Assembly (NCBI RefSeq): GCF_024189315.1
Contig: NZ_JAIZEO010000005.1
Span: 310,001 to 374,000, forward strand
Direction of reading: 5' to 3'
Origin: Halobacillus sp. A5
GTDB taxonomy: Bacteria > Bacillota > Bacilli > Bacillales > Halobacillaceae
DNA length: 64,000 nt
In this document: positions 17,016 through 25,490 of the stretch, one piece after another
Layout: each line of letters opens with the position of its first letter
Numbering within the stretch: position 1 is the first letter of the stretch
Notes under the pieces: generated by a model
What the model was told of the DNA's origin: nothing
Databases searched by the model: none
What the model saw: the letters and a program-made list of their open reading frames with translations, nothing else
Program-made: the position numbers and the translations under genes

Positions 17016-18470
17016 TCAGCTAGCTTCTGTGGCAACCGTAGAACGCCGTGTACGTTTTACAGATTTGTTTTTTACAACTTGAGTAATGAACCACCCAAGA
17101 ACAGCCAGCCAAATGATGCCTCCAATAACCATGGAAACGTCATAAGGAAGTGCAAATCCTTCTGGAGCATAGAAAATATATGTGCTGACGACTGCCGTCA
17201 TGAACAATGCCGGAACACTGCAGATCCAATGAAACTTCTGTTTCTGCAGGAGATAAACAGCTCCCGTCCAAAGCATGACCGTTGCAACAACCTGGTTAGA
17301 CCAGCCAACATATCTCCAAAGAAAATTATAATCAATCGTTGATAGATAAAAGGCCGGAGCCGCGACAACAAAAACAATGAGTGCGCTTTTTAGTTTTCCT
17401 GGGACAGCTTCTTCAGCGTCTTTCTTTGTCAACAACTCACTGAGCATCATCCGTGACGAACGCAAGGCCGTGTCCCCAGTAGTTATTGGCAGGATAATAA
17501 CTCCCAAGACAGCCAGCACACCGCCAAATGTACCAAGCGTGGTTGAACTGATTTCATTGACTACTCCTGCCGGTCCTCCCGCATCAAGTGCAGCCTGAAG
17601 ACCGCCTGTGCTTCCGAAGAAAGCCATACCTGCTGCGGCCCAGATTAAGGCAATAATCCCTTCTGCAATCATAGCTCCGTAGAATACTTTCCGCCCTTCA
17701 CTCTCTTTTTTCAGCGTACGGGCAAGAATTGGACTCTGCGTACTATGGAAGCCTGAAATAGCTCCACAAGAAATCGTAACCATAAGAAGCGGCCACATCG
17801 GCAGCTCTCCAGGGTGCAAATTGCTAACCGTCAAGTTAGGAACCGGATTCTCAAAGAAGAATAACCCGACCCCGATCGAGACAGCCATAAAAATAAGAAC
17901 AGCACCAAGAATAGGATAAATTCTTCCGATGATTTTATGAACAGGCAGCATCGTCGCCACTAAGAAATAGGCAAAAATAATGATAAGTGCAGTAAAAAAC
18001 GTAAGTGGCGTTGTTTGAGCAATTAATTCAGCAGGACCTGCCGTAAATGCAGCTGCTACAAGAATCATCAAAGCAATCGACAACAAATTAATGACCCTGG
18101 CCACATTGTTCCCTAAATATTTCCCAACGATAGTTGGATATTGCGCTCCCTTATGTCGTACAGACATCATCCCGCTGAAATAATCATGAACCGCTCCAGC
18201 AAAAATACAGCCGATCACAATCCAGATAAATGCTACCGGACCATACAGTGCGCCCATTACAGCACCGAAAATCGGCCCAAGCCCAGCGATATTGAGGAGT
18301 TGAATCAGGCTCGCTCTCCACCAGCTCATGGGCTGATAGTCGAAACCGTCATTATGTGAATAGGCAGGCGTTTGATTCTCGTCGTTAATACCGAAAATCC
18401 GTTCGACCACCTTTGCGTATATAAAATAGCCTGCTAGTAATAGTAAGATGGATGCAACAAATGTAAGCAT
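17016..18470 (-). CDS. cstA: Carbon starvation protein CstA (peptide/pyruvate transporter)
   Basis: The 484-residue membrane protein with about 14 hydrophobic segments belongs to the CstA family, which imports peptides or pyruvate when preferred carbon is scarce. Family motifs include GPIFGAVMGALYGP, AGAVHDYFSGMMSVRHKG and GAISGFHSTQSPILARTL. Its length matches the short CstA type. The ATG at 18470 has GAGAGGAGG seven bases upstream, so the longer TTG reading is rejected. A promoter and a near-consensus CcpA site lie upstream, consistent with carbon control. Confidence 0.92.
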   Translation of the reverse strand: MLTFVASILLLLAGYFIYAKVVERIFGINDENQTPAYSHNDGFDYQPMSWWRASLIQLLNIAGLGPIFGAVMGALYGPVAFIWIVIGCIFAGAVHDYFSGMMSVRHKGAQYPTIVGKYLGNNVARVINLLSIALMILVAAAFTAGPAELIAQTTPLTFFTALIIIFAYFLVATMLPVHKIIGRIYPILGAVLIFMAVSIGVGLFFFENPVPNLTVSNLHPGELPMWPLLMVTISCGAISGFHSTQSPILARTLKKESEGRKVFYGAMIAEGIIALIWAAAGMAFFGSTGGLQAALDAGGPAGVVNEISSTTLGTFGGVLAVLGVIILPITTGDTALRSSRMMLSELLTKKDAEEAVPGKLKSALIVFVVAAPAFYLSTIDYNFLWRYVGWSNQVVATVMLWTGAVYLLQKQKFHWICSVPALFMTAVVSTYIFYAPEGFALPYDVSMVIGGIIWLAVLGWFITQVVKNKSVKRTRRSTVATEAS

Positions 18471-18505
18471 CGCCAAGCCTCCTCTCAAAATTGAATGTAA
18501 GGAGT

Positions 18506-18534
18506 ATTCTATACCGGTTATAACCTGATAACAA
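18506..18534 (-). promoter_or_regulatory. Predicted sigma-A promoter of cstA
   Basis: On the minus strand TTGTTA (18529-18534) and TAGAAT (18506-18511) are 17 bases apart. A 10-bp palindrome GGTTATAACC sits in the spacer and could be an additional operator. Confidence 0.5.
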
Positions 18535-18577
18535 CCTCTATTCTGAAAATTATATATTTTTTCTTATTTCTCTAAAT

Positions 18578-18592
18578 TTTAAAGCGTTTTCA
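18578..18592 (-). promoter_or_regulatory. Catabolite-responsive element (CcpA site) upstream of cstA
   Basis: TTTAAAGCGTTTTCA (plus-strand reading) fits the WTGNAARCGNWWWCA cre consensus with one mismatch. It lies about 45-60 bases upstream of the predicted -35, a position from which CcpA can activate as well as repress. Confidence 0.6.
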
Positions 18593-18632
18593 CTGTCATG
18601 AGCAGGTTCACAAGGCATAATTTGGCAGAACA

Positions 18633-18713
18633 AAGGCGCACTGGTAGACACGACACGCATAAGCAAAACAGCCGGAGGAAGGTGGTCTTTTTATCCGCAG
18701 GCCGGTTTGCTTA
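18633..18713 (+). repeat. Dispersed palindromic repeat, copy 3 (truncated)
   Basis: The left arm and centre (GGCGCACTGG, AGACACGACACGCATAAGC, GGAGGAAGGTGG) match copies 1 and 2, but the right arm is cut after GTTTGCTTA and the DnaA-box tail is missing. The following bases belong to a different terminator. Confidence 0.8.
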
Positions 18714-18718
18714 GACCA

Positions 18719-18754
18719 TAAAAAAAGCGGAATTCTGAAATAGAATCCCGCTTT
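18719..18754 (-). terminator. Terminator of the 18860-20321 operon
   Basis: On the minus strand AAAGCGGGATTCT pairs with AGAATTCCGCTTT (one mismatch) and runs into TTTTTTT. It lies about 105 bases beyond the stop at 18860. Confidence 0.85.
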
Positions 18755-18765
18755 ACTATGTAACC

Positions 18766-18821
18766 TGCCACCCCAGTAGAGAATGGTTAAGTTCCCGCAG
18801 TTGTTTTGCGCTGAGGTGGCA
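18766..18821 (-). ncRNA. Possible structured RNA in a 3' leader
   Basis: TGCCACCTCAG and CTGGGGTGGCA (minus strand) make an 11-bp stem with one mismatch, and inside it GCGCAAAACAACTGCG forms a smaller stem-loop. The unit sits between a stop codon and a separate terminator, so it is not itself the terminator. I recognise no RNA family. Confidence 0.35.
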
Positions 18822-18859
18822 TTAATTTAAAAATAGCACAGGGAGAGGTTGGAATCAAG

Positions 18860-19609
18860 TTACTGTAATTGTTCTTCTTTAAGCATACTCGGATCCACCC
18901 ATGGAATCATATCAAGTTGTTCCCCATTATAGAAACTATACTGTCCACCTTTTTCATCTAATTGAATATGTTCTCCCTCTTCATTATAAGGAACATAGGA
19001 CAACTGCAAAGGCTGAATAGATTCTGAATGGTTAAACATAGCGGCTGGTCCTGTTTTCTGTGGCTGTTCTAAAGAAGCCTGCTGCTCCAACAACTCCTTC
19101 CATGATTCAGGGATCGCCTGAACACCATAATCTTTATTATTCTCCATTTCATCCTTAGAAAATATTTGTGGTATGTATCTCTGCTGGCTGCCAGAAATGT
19201 TAAAGTTGCGTTCTCTCTCAAAGAAAATTTCCAATTGTTCCACCTGGTCATCAGGATGTAAATTCCATACGAAATAAAACGTATCTGGATTATCTTGGTC
19301 TATTTTCCACAGGGCAGGCTCTCCACCGTTACTCACGGCTCCTAAAGTCCATTTACCTTTCTCAACACTCCAAACGCTTATCCCCCGTCTGCCATTCTCC
19401 CCTATATAAGGAAAGAAAGCATGCCGCTCACCTACCAGTTGACGGTCGAGAATTTTATCAACTTTACGCCCGTCTAAGGTAGATTCTATTTCGTCTATCA
19501 GTGTACTGTTTTCGGGGAGATTCTCCGGTATACGCTGGTTGAAGAAGATAAAGGAGCAGATAATAATGATAAGAAGTATGGGGATCCCTATTATAAACTT
19601 CTTCTTCAT
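18860..19609 (-). CDS. Membrane-anchored extracellular protein, unknown function
   Basis: The 249-residue protein has an N-terminal anchor or uncleaved signal (about residues 4-23, KKFIIGIPILLIIIICSFIFF) and a hydrophilic exterior domain with several aromatic strands. The first residues lack a lipobox, though a Cys is inside the hydrophobic stretch. I recognise no domain. The start overlaps the end of its upstream partner (19611) within three bases, with GGAGGGGG before the ATG, so the two are one operon and probably act together at the membrane. Confidence 0.75.
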   Translation of the reverse strand: MKKKFIIGIPILLIIIICSFIFFNQRIPENLPENSTLIDEIESTLDGRKVDKILDRQLVGERHAFFPYIGENGRRGISVWSVEKGKWTLGAVSNGGEPALWKIDQDNPDTFYFVWNLHPDDQVEQLEIFFERERNFNISGSQQRYIPQIFSKDEMENNKDYGVQAIPESWKELLEQQASLEQPQKTGPAAMFNHSESIQPLQLSYVPYNEEGEHIQLDEKGGQYSFYNGEQLDMIPWVDPSMLKEEQLQ

Positions 19610-19610
19610 G

Positions 19611-20321
19611 TTATTCCCCCTCCTCTAATACCGACTGCTCAGTTCTCACATAAAACTGGTCTTCCTCCGTTTGAATGAGAAGCCCTTTTCCATCTTTCTC
19701 TACAAAAGTAACTGCCCTTAAATCGCTTCCTGATTCAGCCTGCACTCCCGATAAAACATAAGGAAATCTCTCTTTCTCCTCACGATCCTCTGCTTCCCGG
19801 TGCCACCTCATACTGTCAAACTCTTCAATTTGAGCATTTTCCAATTCCTTTTCTAACCTTTCGATATGTAAGGTTTGCGGTTCCGCTGATTCGTGGGATA
19901 AATGCACCTCTGCTTCATCCGTCTGAGCTAAATATGTAGTGGGATCATTTTTATCATACATAAGATCAAATAATAGCGGTGTTAATAGTCCGGTTAATAA
20001 AAAAACATAGTTAAACACAAATCCCATCCAGGCATAGCGGCGATATAACGGCCATCGGTCCTCGTTTCTTCTTTTAATGAAAAAATAAAGAATACCGACG
20101 CCCAAAGGCAAAATCGCAATACTGATCGGATACCCCTGAAACTGAAAATTAACGGAAAATGAAAAAATCCCCACCAAAGCTGCAAGCAGAGCTTTTCCAA
20201 TGTGAGGTTTTTCGGACTGTTTCTTATACGTGATCGTGAAAATCGTGATGAGGATTGCATAAGCAAAAACTAAGAGAATGATCTCAGGGAGATTCCAGGA
20301 CCATTCAAAATCATAAGACAT
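19611..20321 (-). CDS. Four-helix membrane protein with acidic cytoplasmic or external tail, unknown function
   Basis: The 236-residue protein has hydrophobic segments at about 10-29, 41-58, 62-80 and 94-115, followed by a roughly 120-residue hydrophilic tail rich in Glu with a coiled-coil-like stretch (ERLEKELENAQIEEFD). The ATG at 20321 is preferred over one nine bases upstream because AAGGAG then has proper spacing. It is first gene of a two-gene operon with the 249-residue anchored protein. I cannot name the family. Confidence 0.75.
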   Translation of the reverse strand: MSYDFEWSWNLPEIILLVFAYAILITIFTITYKKQSEKPHIGKALLAALVGIFSFSVNFQFQGYPISIAILPLGVGILYFFIKRRNEDRWPLYRRYAWMGFVFNYVFLLTGLLTPLLFDLMYDKNDPTTYLAQTDEAEVHLSHESAEPQTLHIERLEKELENAQIEEFDSMRWHREAEDREEKERFPYVLSGVQAESGSDLRAVTFVEKDGKGLLIQTEEDQFYVRTEQSVLEEGE

Positions 20322-20397
20322 TAGAAGCATCTCCTTTCTTCACACTATTTTACCAGAAATCACCTTAAGGTTGAGGTATAATTTAGGGAAAGGAGTG

Positions 20398-20996
20398 ATG
20401 TACCCATTTTTATGAACAAGTTAAAGCTCTCCACAGGCGTGTGCCTATCGAGCACCCCAGCCGAAAAAATATTGAAGAATATGTAAACTGCCGGTCTACA
20501 GGAGCCAACGATGAAGATTTCCTCCGCTATTGCCTCACCCACTTCCCCCAAACCGAATCCTTCTCCATTTTCCACGATGTCCGCCTCCCCTTGCTCAATG
20601 ACGTTGTTGTCCAAATTGACGCACTCATTCTAAGCAGAAGCTGCATCCTTATTTTAGAAGCGAAGAACTTGGAAGGAAAAAAATACTTTTGATATGGACC
20701 GCCAACAATTAGTCCGTGTTTTGGACGGTGCAGAAACCGGAATACCGAGCCATTTAAGTCAGGCAGACAGGCAGTGGCTGTTGGAAAGAGAGCTCCCTTT
20801 ACCGGCAATGGAATCATTTGTCGTTTTCACTAATAATGGCGCTATTATTGACTTTAGTGATAAGCAGCACACTGATGTACAAAGGGGCGTTCGAGTCGAG
20901 AATCTCCCTGGACAAGTCCGTAATTTTGCACAAAAATATATATATGCTGTCTTAAATCTTGAGCAATTAAAGCTGATAAATTCAGATTTTCGCTGA
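20398..20996 (+). pseudogene. NERD-domain protein gene, frameshifted and truncated
   Basis: Two fragments in different frames together read as a NERD (nuclease-related) domain: FYEQVKALHRRVPIEHPS, then FSIFHDVRLPLLNDVVVQIDALIL, ILILEAKNLEGKKYF, and after a frame change QQLVRVLDGAE and FVVFTNNGAIIDF. One frame break lies at a run of five T near 20406-20412, where ATG TAC CCA is cut off; the second lies at A7/TTTT around 20680-20692. The C-terminus also ends earlier than in intact relatives. AAAGGAG precedes the ATG. Both breaks are in homopolymers, so sequencing error is possible, but the early end favours a true pseudogene. Confidence 0.75.
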
Positions 20997-21233
20997 TACC
21001 CTCTTTTCACATAGCCAGCTGCCCCCAATAACTCATCTAGAACGCTTCCTTTTTACCATATTCATCCTGAAAATCTGTCCACATTCACAAAGTTCACAAA
21101 AAAATTAAGAATTCGCCTATTAAGGCTAGCCCCCTGCGCTTCTATGCTTTACTATGAGGAGAGGCAGTTTATTCTGTCGAACCACTACGACTTCAATCGA
21201 ATTGAATATAGTTCGTATTTCAGGAGGGTCCAC

Positions 21234-22037
21234 GTGTTAGAATATAAGGTATATAACAAAGTTAGTAGCAAAGAAGATTTAGTGCTGCTGCACGGCATGG
21301 GCGGGAATTCTAACATTTTCTATAAACAGTTAAAGTATTATCGCGAGCAATTTAACGTCATTACGATTCATTTACCTGGTCACGGTAATTCCCCCAGCTT
21401 AGATCATTACGGGAAAGAGTTTCTACATGAGTTAGTGGCGCAGGAAGTCATTAAAACACTTGAGCATTTAAATATCCAGCGGGCACATTTTGTCGGGGTG
21501 TCGCTTGGCTCCGTTATTCTTCATTATATGATGAAGAGCCATCCCGAGCGTATTCAGAGTGCGGTGCTGTCTGGCGCAATTACGAGATTTAATCTTTTCT
21601 CTAAATTTTTACTTTTGATTGGGCGGATGTTTAAGTCCATTACGCCTCATTTATGGATCTATTATCTTTTCGCTCATATTATTATGCCTAAAGCGAATCA
21701 TAAGACTTCAAGAGATATTTTTATTAAGGAAGCACAGAAAATGAAGCGGGAGGATTTTATCGGTTGGTTCAATTCCATAGATAAAGTTGCCCGTAGTTAT
21801 GACCTGGTACCAAAACTAGCTAAAAGTATCCCAAAGCTTTATGTATCAGGCAGTGAAGACCATCTCTTTATTAAGAATTTAAAAAAAGATGTGAAGCAGG
21901 ATATCAATGCCACATTCAAGCTGATTGAGAAGTGTGGACATGTTTGTAATATTGAGCGCTATAAGGAATTTAATAAGCTGACTCTTGATTTTCTTAAAGG
22001 AAATCAAAGCGTTAAGCCGACGAAGCAAATTTCTTAA
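21234..22037 (+). CDS. Alpha/beta-hydrolase
   Basis: The 267-residue soluble alpha/beta-hydrolase has the oxyanion segment LLHGMGGNS, the nucleophile elbow GVSLGS (Ser), a late Asp in SGSEDH and a His in KCGHVCNIE, giving a complete Ser-Asp-His triad. The substrate is unknown, with a lid-like insertion (about residues 140-200) as in lipases and esterases. The GTG start at 21234 follows AGGAGGG by five bases; the longer frame from 21144 is rejected. It is 24 bases upstream of the SDR gene and probably in one operon with it. Confidence 0.85.
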   Translation: MLEYKVYNKVSSKEDLVLLHGMGGNSNIFYKQLKYYREQFNVITIHLPGHGNSPSLDHYGKEFLHELVAQEVIKTLEHLNIQRAHFVGVSLGSVILHYMMKSHPERIQSAVLSGAITRFNLFSKFLLLIGRMFKSITPHLWIYYLFAHIIMPKANHKTSRDIFIKEAQKMKREDFIGWFNSIDKVARSYDLVPKLAKSIPKLYVSGSEDHLFIKNLKKDVKQDINATFKLIEKCGHVCNIERYKEFNKLTLDFLKGNQSVKPTKQIS

Positions 22038-22061
22038 AGTATTGCTCCAGGAGTGAAGAAT

Positions 22062-23120
22062 TTGAATTTATTTTTAACGGGATCGACTGGTTTTCTCGGG
22101 GGAAAGCTGATTAACAATTTGATGGATGATACCGATCATCACGTCTATGTATTAGTACGGAATGTTGCGAAAGGTGAACGTCTGATTAATCAGTTTTCTG
22201 AAGATAAACAGAACAGAATCCATTTGATTAAAGGCGACATTACAGCCCCCTATTGTGGGTTATCACAGGAACAATTTGATAAATTACAGCACCTCGGCAT
22301 GCAGTGCTTCTATCATTCTGCAGCTCTCGTAAAATTCGATGTGGAATTGAGCGATGAGCTGTTTGAAATCAACTACGAAGGAACGAAAAATACACTGGAG
22401 CTGGCCAAAGCTCTTGATGTCCAGAAGTTTTTCTATATCAGTACAGCTTATACGGTTGGAAAGAGCAGTAAAGGCGTAGAAGAACTGTATCCTATCGATG
22501 CTGAGTATCACAATCCTTATGAGGCCAGTAAAGTACAGTCCGAGCATCTTGTATTTTCTTATAAAGATCAAATGGACGTATCTATTTTCCGTCCGGCTAT
22601 CATCGTTGGAGATTCAAAAACCGGGGAAGCCGATTCTGAATTTACTCTGTACGGGTTCATGCGCGCGCTTCATATATTCAAACGCCGGGTCGCAAGAAAA
22701 GATAAAGACAACCCGGATGTTAAATACCGGGTGATTGCTAACGACGAAGGAACTTCTAATTTTGTCCCTGTTGATTATGTAGCAGATATTTTAAGTCTGG
22801 CAGTAACTAAAGCAGAGCCAAATAAGATCTACAACATTACGAATCCGAATCCACCCAGCAACGTAGAAATTCTCAATATGTTTAAATCTGCACTGAGCTT
22901 TAAGGAACTGGACCTCATCAATTCGAATAACATTACAGACCTTACCCCGGAAGAACAGCAGTTGAACGGTATGATCGATATTTTCCGCGTTTATTTGGCT
23001 GCGAACGTTACATTTGAAGACTACAACACACAGGAGCTCATCAAAGGTACGAATGTTAGGCACCTTAACCTATCCGAGAGTACCCTGCAGATGATCATCG
23101 AAGCCTATTTCAAAAATTAA
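22062..23120 (+). CDS. Extended SDR protein, fatty-acyl-reductase/thioester-reductase-like
   Basis: The 352-residue Rossmann protein starts with the NAD(P)-binding motif TGSTGFLGG at residues 6-14 and has the catalytic YEASK motif (Tyr-x-x-x-Lys, near residue 151) after ISTAYTVGKS. The overall pattern is that of the NAD-binding_4 (male-sterility/thioester reductase) SDR group, which reduces acyl thioesters or related lipids, but some members are epimerase-like. The TTG at 22062 with CCAGGAG eight bases before it is preferred over GTG 22053. Coupling to an alpha/beta-hydrolase suggests lipid or acyl-ester metabolism (inference). Confidence 0.78.
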   Translation: MNLFLTGSTGFLGGKLINNLMDDTDHHVYVLVRNVAKGERLINQFSEDKQNRIHLIKGDITAPYCGLSQEQFDKLQHLGMQCFYHSAALVKFDVELSDELFEINYEGTKNTLELAKALDVQKFFYISTAYTVGKSSKGVEELYPIDAEYHNPYEASKVQSEHLVFSYKDQMDVSIFRPAIIVGDSKTGEADSEFTLYGFMRALHIFKRRVARKDKDNPDVKYRVIANDEGTSNFVPVDYVADILSLAVTKAEPNKIYNITNPNPPSNVEILNMFKSALSFKELDLINSNNITDLTPEEQQLNGMIDIFRVYLAANVTFEDYNTQELIKGTNVRHLNLSESTLQMIIEAYFKN

Positions 23121-23157
23121 AAACGTCGAAGAATCCCTGGAGATTCTTCGACGTTTT
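23120..23157. terminator. Bidirectional terminator between convergent genes
   Basis: A 15-bp perfect stem (AAACGTCGAAGAATC/GATTCTTCGACGTTT) with a CCTGGA loop and T on both strands lies between the SDR stop and the MFS stop. Confidence 0.92.
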
Positions 23158-23160
23158 TGT

Positions 23161-24342
23161 TTAGGAGGAAGCATATCCTTCCTGAGTTGACTTCTTACTG
23201 TCTAAGAACAGCGATGCAATCAACATCATAACCAGAAAGACCAGAACAATACTAAATCCGCCCTTTTGTCCGAACCAATCAGAAGCCAACCCGACAATAT
23301 AACCGGCAATTCCTCCGCCGATTCCTGAAGCAATATAAATCAGACCTAACGCTGAACCACTTGTTTTTGACAGCTGCGTACCAAATGCCGTGGCTGTCGG
23401 GAAAAGCGTAGAGAAGAACAGCCCTGCTCCCGCAAACAAGTATGGAAAGCTGTCAGCGAATAGAAAACTGATACCTACCATTACGACAGACCCTGCTGAG
23501 AATGTAATTAAGATGATCCGCTCATTAATCCAATTCGACAGATACGCAACTGCCAATCGGCCAATCATGAAAAATACAGAGAATAACGACAGTATCGTTG
23601 CCGTCATGTCATCCTTTTCATCCGTAGACAACCCGCCTAAATCAAGCGACTTTAAATAAGTAGGGAAAAAGTTTGTAAACGATACTTCTGCCGATACTTG
23701 CAGCATGAGAAAAACCATAAGAAAGACAAACTGCGCATCCCTCAACATCGGGATAAAGGCCTTCAAATCAATTTTCTCTGCCCTGCCGGACGGGAACGCC
23801 ACTGAAGTAACATAAATAATAACCGCTACGAGAATCACCGCAATACCAAGGTAAAAGACTCTCCACGAAGCAAACTGAAATAAGAAATTCAAAATTTGCG
23901 GGAACAGTACCATACCAAGCCCATAAACACCCATCGCATAGTTAAACATCTGGCGCTGTTTATTAGGATACGCTGCGGGTACAATCGCATTCGATGCAAC
24001 CCCTAACGATCCCAGCCCAAAACCAACAATCATGTAGAAACCTAAGAAAAACATCACATTAGGTGCTAATCCAGTCCCTAAAAATCCAAGCCCCATAATA
24101 ATGGAACCAATGACTGTCATAATGCGCAGTCCTTTTTTATCCGTATAATAACCGATAATTAAACTGGCTAACGTAAATCCTAATTGGAAAATAAATACGA
24201 CAAGTCCGAACTCATCCATATTCAATCCAAGATCTTCTTCCACCTTATCGAGCACAATCCCTTTCGTATTTGTTACTCCGCCCGAAATAAACTGAGTAAA
24301 CATAAGAATAATTAAAGCGTGTATACTTTTTCCTTTAGTCAT
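23161..24342 (-). CDS. Major facilitator superfamily transporter
   Basis: The 393-residue protein has 12 predicted membrane helices. Loop 2-3 carries the MFS signature GYYTDKKGLR, and the second half has a related RLAVAYLSNWINER. It is a secondary transporter at the cytoplasmic membrane whose substrate is not evident; organisation is compatible with sugar or organic-acid porters. The ATG has AGGAGGT upstream. TGTAAGCGCT at about 24440 resembles half of a cre site, so carbon control is possible but weakly supported. Confidence 0.85.
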   Translation of the reverse strand: MTKGKSIHALIILMFTQFISGGVTNTKGIVLDKVEEDLGLNMDEFGLVVFIFQLGFTLASLIIGYYTDKKGLRIMTVIGSIIMGLGFLGTGLAPNVMFFLGFYMIVGFGLGSLGVASNAIVPAAYPNKQRQMFNYAMGVYGLGMVLFPQILNFLFQFASWRVFYLGIAVILVAVIIYVTSVAFPSGRAEKIDLKAFIPMLRDAQFVFLMVFLMLQVSAEVSFTNFFPTYLKSLDLGGLSTDEKDDMTATILSLFSVFFMIGRLAVAYLSNWINERIILITFSAGSVVMVGISFLFADSFPYLFAGAGLFFSTLFPTATAFGTQLSKTSGSALGLIYIASGIGGGIAGYIVGLASDWFGQKGGFSIVLVFLVMMLIASLFLDSKKSTQEGYASS

Positions 24343-24471
24343 GAAGACTACCTCCTGAATGGCTGATTTTTATTATATAAAAATAATTCCATTTCCGGAG
24401 ATACCCGCTCATACTAGTAGCAAAACAACGATTTTTCAATGTAAGCGCTGCTCTAAAAAAGTTCTATTTTT

Positions 24472-24504
24472 CAAAAAAATCTGCCCTAGGAAGAGGACAG
24501 ATTT
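24472..24504 (-). terminator. Terminator of the lasso-peptide operon
   Basis: On the minus strand AAATCTGTCC pairs with GGGCAGATTT (one G-T pair) and is followed by TTTTTGAAAAA. The stem includes the last codons of the metallophosphoesterase, showing that gene is the operon's last. Confidence 0.82.
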
Positions 24505-25478
24505 GTAAAAGTAATTAAGTTTATTTCCGGCGTATTAAACACCCTGAACTTTAAAAAAGGAATAAAATTACTCGCTCCAAGACCACGGCTTACGTATTGC
24601 TGCGTGCCATTATATTCCCACAATCCGCTCACCCTGTCACGAGGCGGCAGCAGTCCGCTTCTCGGTCCCCATGGTTCCGGCACAAACAGAGCTCCAATAA
24701 AAGGAACCCGGATCTGACCGCCGTGATAATGACCGGCCATAATTAAATCATAATCCCTCCAGACATACCGCCCGCCTTGCAGCTGCTCTATTCTTTCATC
24801 AACTACAGGATAATGATTCAAAGCAACCAGCAAATCATGATCATCTTCATTCATATGATGAACTTCCTCAACTAAGCGCCGATGATGATTACGATACTGG
24901 CTCGTGTGTGAATATTGTGGCCGCACTCTCCCTTCAGCGGTTACGACCCCCTGGTCAGGATGCAGAATAGAAGCCTCAAACATGTCAAACCGGACCCGTG
25001 CTCCATCCTTCTCCACATAAGCAGCGGATTCAAGAAGACTTACGCCGCGCTCCTCCATCCCCTCCACAAACTCATCCATTACATATTGATTGTCACCATC
25101 AATATAGTAATTCTCAGGGTCAGCATTTCCCGGGACATAAAATGCAAAATCCTTATTTTCTATACCTTCGATTAAAGTGTAAAAAGGCTCGTAATTCTTA
25201 CTGTCTGCTCCATTCAGCATATCGCCTGTAAAAACGATCGCGTCGTAGTCAAGTTCATTGATTGATTCAATTAATTTAGCTTGATTACCGCCGAAGATTT
25301 TCTCATGTAAGTCCGTGATTTGGAGAATAGAAAAACCTTCTAAATCACTCGGAAGTTCTTCAATTTCAACGGTTTGTTTTACTAATTTTATTTGCTGGTT
25401 ATCCCAGATAATATAAATGGCTGAAGATATGACCAATACAATAATTATGATGAGCATCTTTCGCACGACCTTTTTCAC
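24486..25478 (-). CDS. Membrane-anchored calcineurin-like metallophosphoesterase, last gene of lasso operon
   Basis: The 330-residue protein has an N-terminal membrane anchor (about 8-25) and an external metallophosphoesterase domain: D56/H58 in ITDLHEK, GD at 85-86, N118 in PGNADP, NHYPV, and GHYHGGQ. The family's usual GNH(E/D) motif is GNAD here, so the common catalytic histidine is replaced by Ala119 while metal ligands remain. It starts 12 bases after the exporter gene with no terminator between, and the operon terminator follows. Relatives (YkuE-like) are general phosphoesterases; a role in removing or editing phosphates on the peptide, or in immunity, is only inference. Confidence 0.85.
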   Translation of the reverse strand: MKKVVRKMLIIIIVLVISSAIYIIWDNQQIKLVKQTVEIEELPSDLEGFSILQITDLHEKIFGGNQAKLIESINELDYDAIVFTGDMLNGADSKNYEPFYTLIEGIENKDFAFYVPGNADPENYYIDGDNQYVMDEFVEGMEERGVSLLESAAYVEKDGARVRFDMFEASILHPDQGVVTAEGRVRPQYSHTSQYRNHHRRLVEEVHHMNEDDHDLLVALNHYPVVDERIEQLQGGRYVWRDYDLIMAGHYHGGQIRVPFIGALFVPEPWGPRSGLLPPRDRVSGLWEYNGTQQYVSRGLGASNFIPFLKFRVFNTPEINLITFTNLSSS

Positions 25479-25490
25479 TTTTCCTTACTC

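Noticed and set aside
16953-17342. 129-codon plus-strand frame over the end of cstA
   Set aside because: Antisense shadow of cstA; the cstA reading has full family motifs and a terminator.
24436-24452. TGTAAGCGCTGCTC as a cre site upstream of the MFS transporter
   Set aside because: Only the first half matches; the second half of the consensus is absent.
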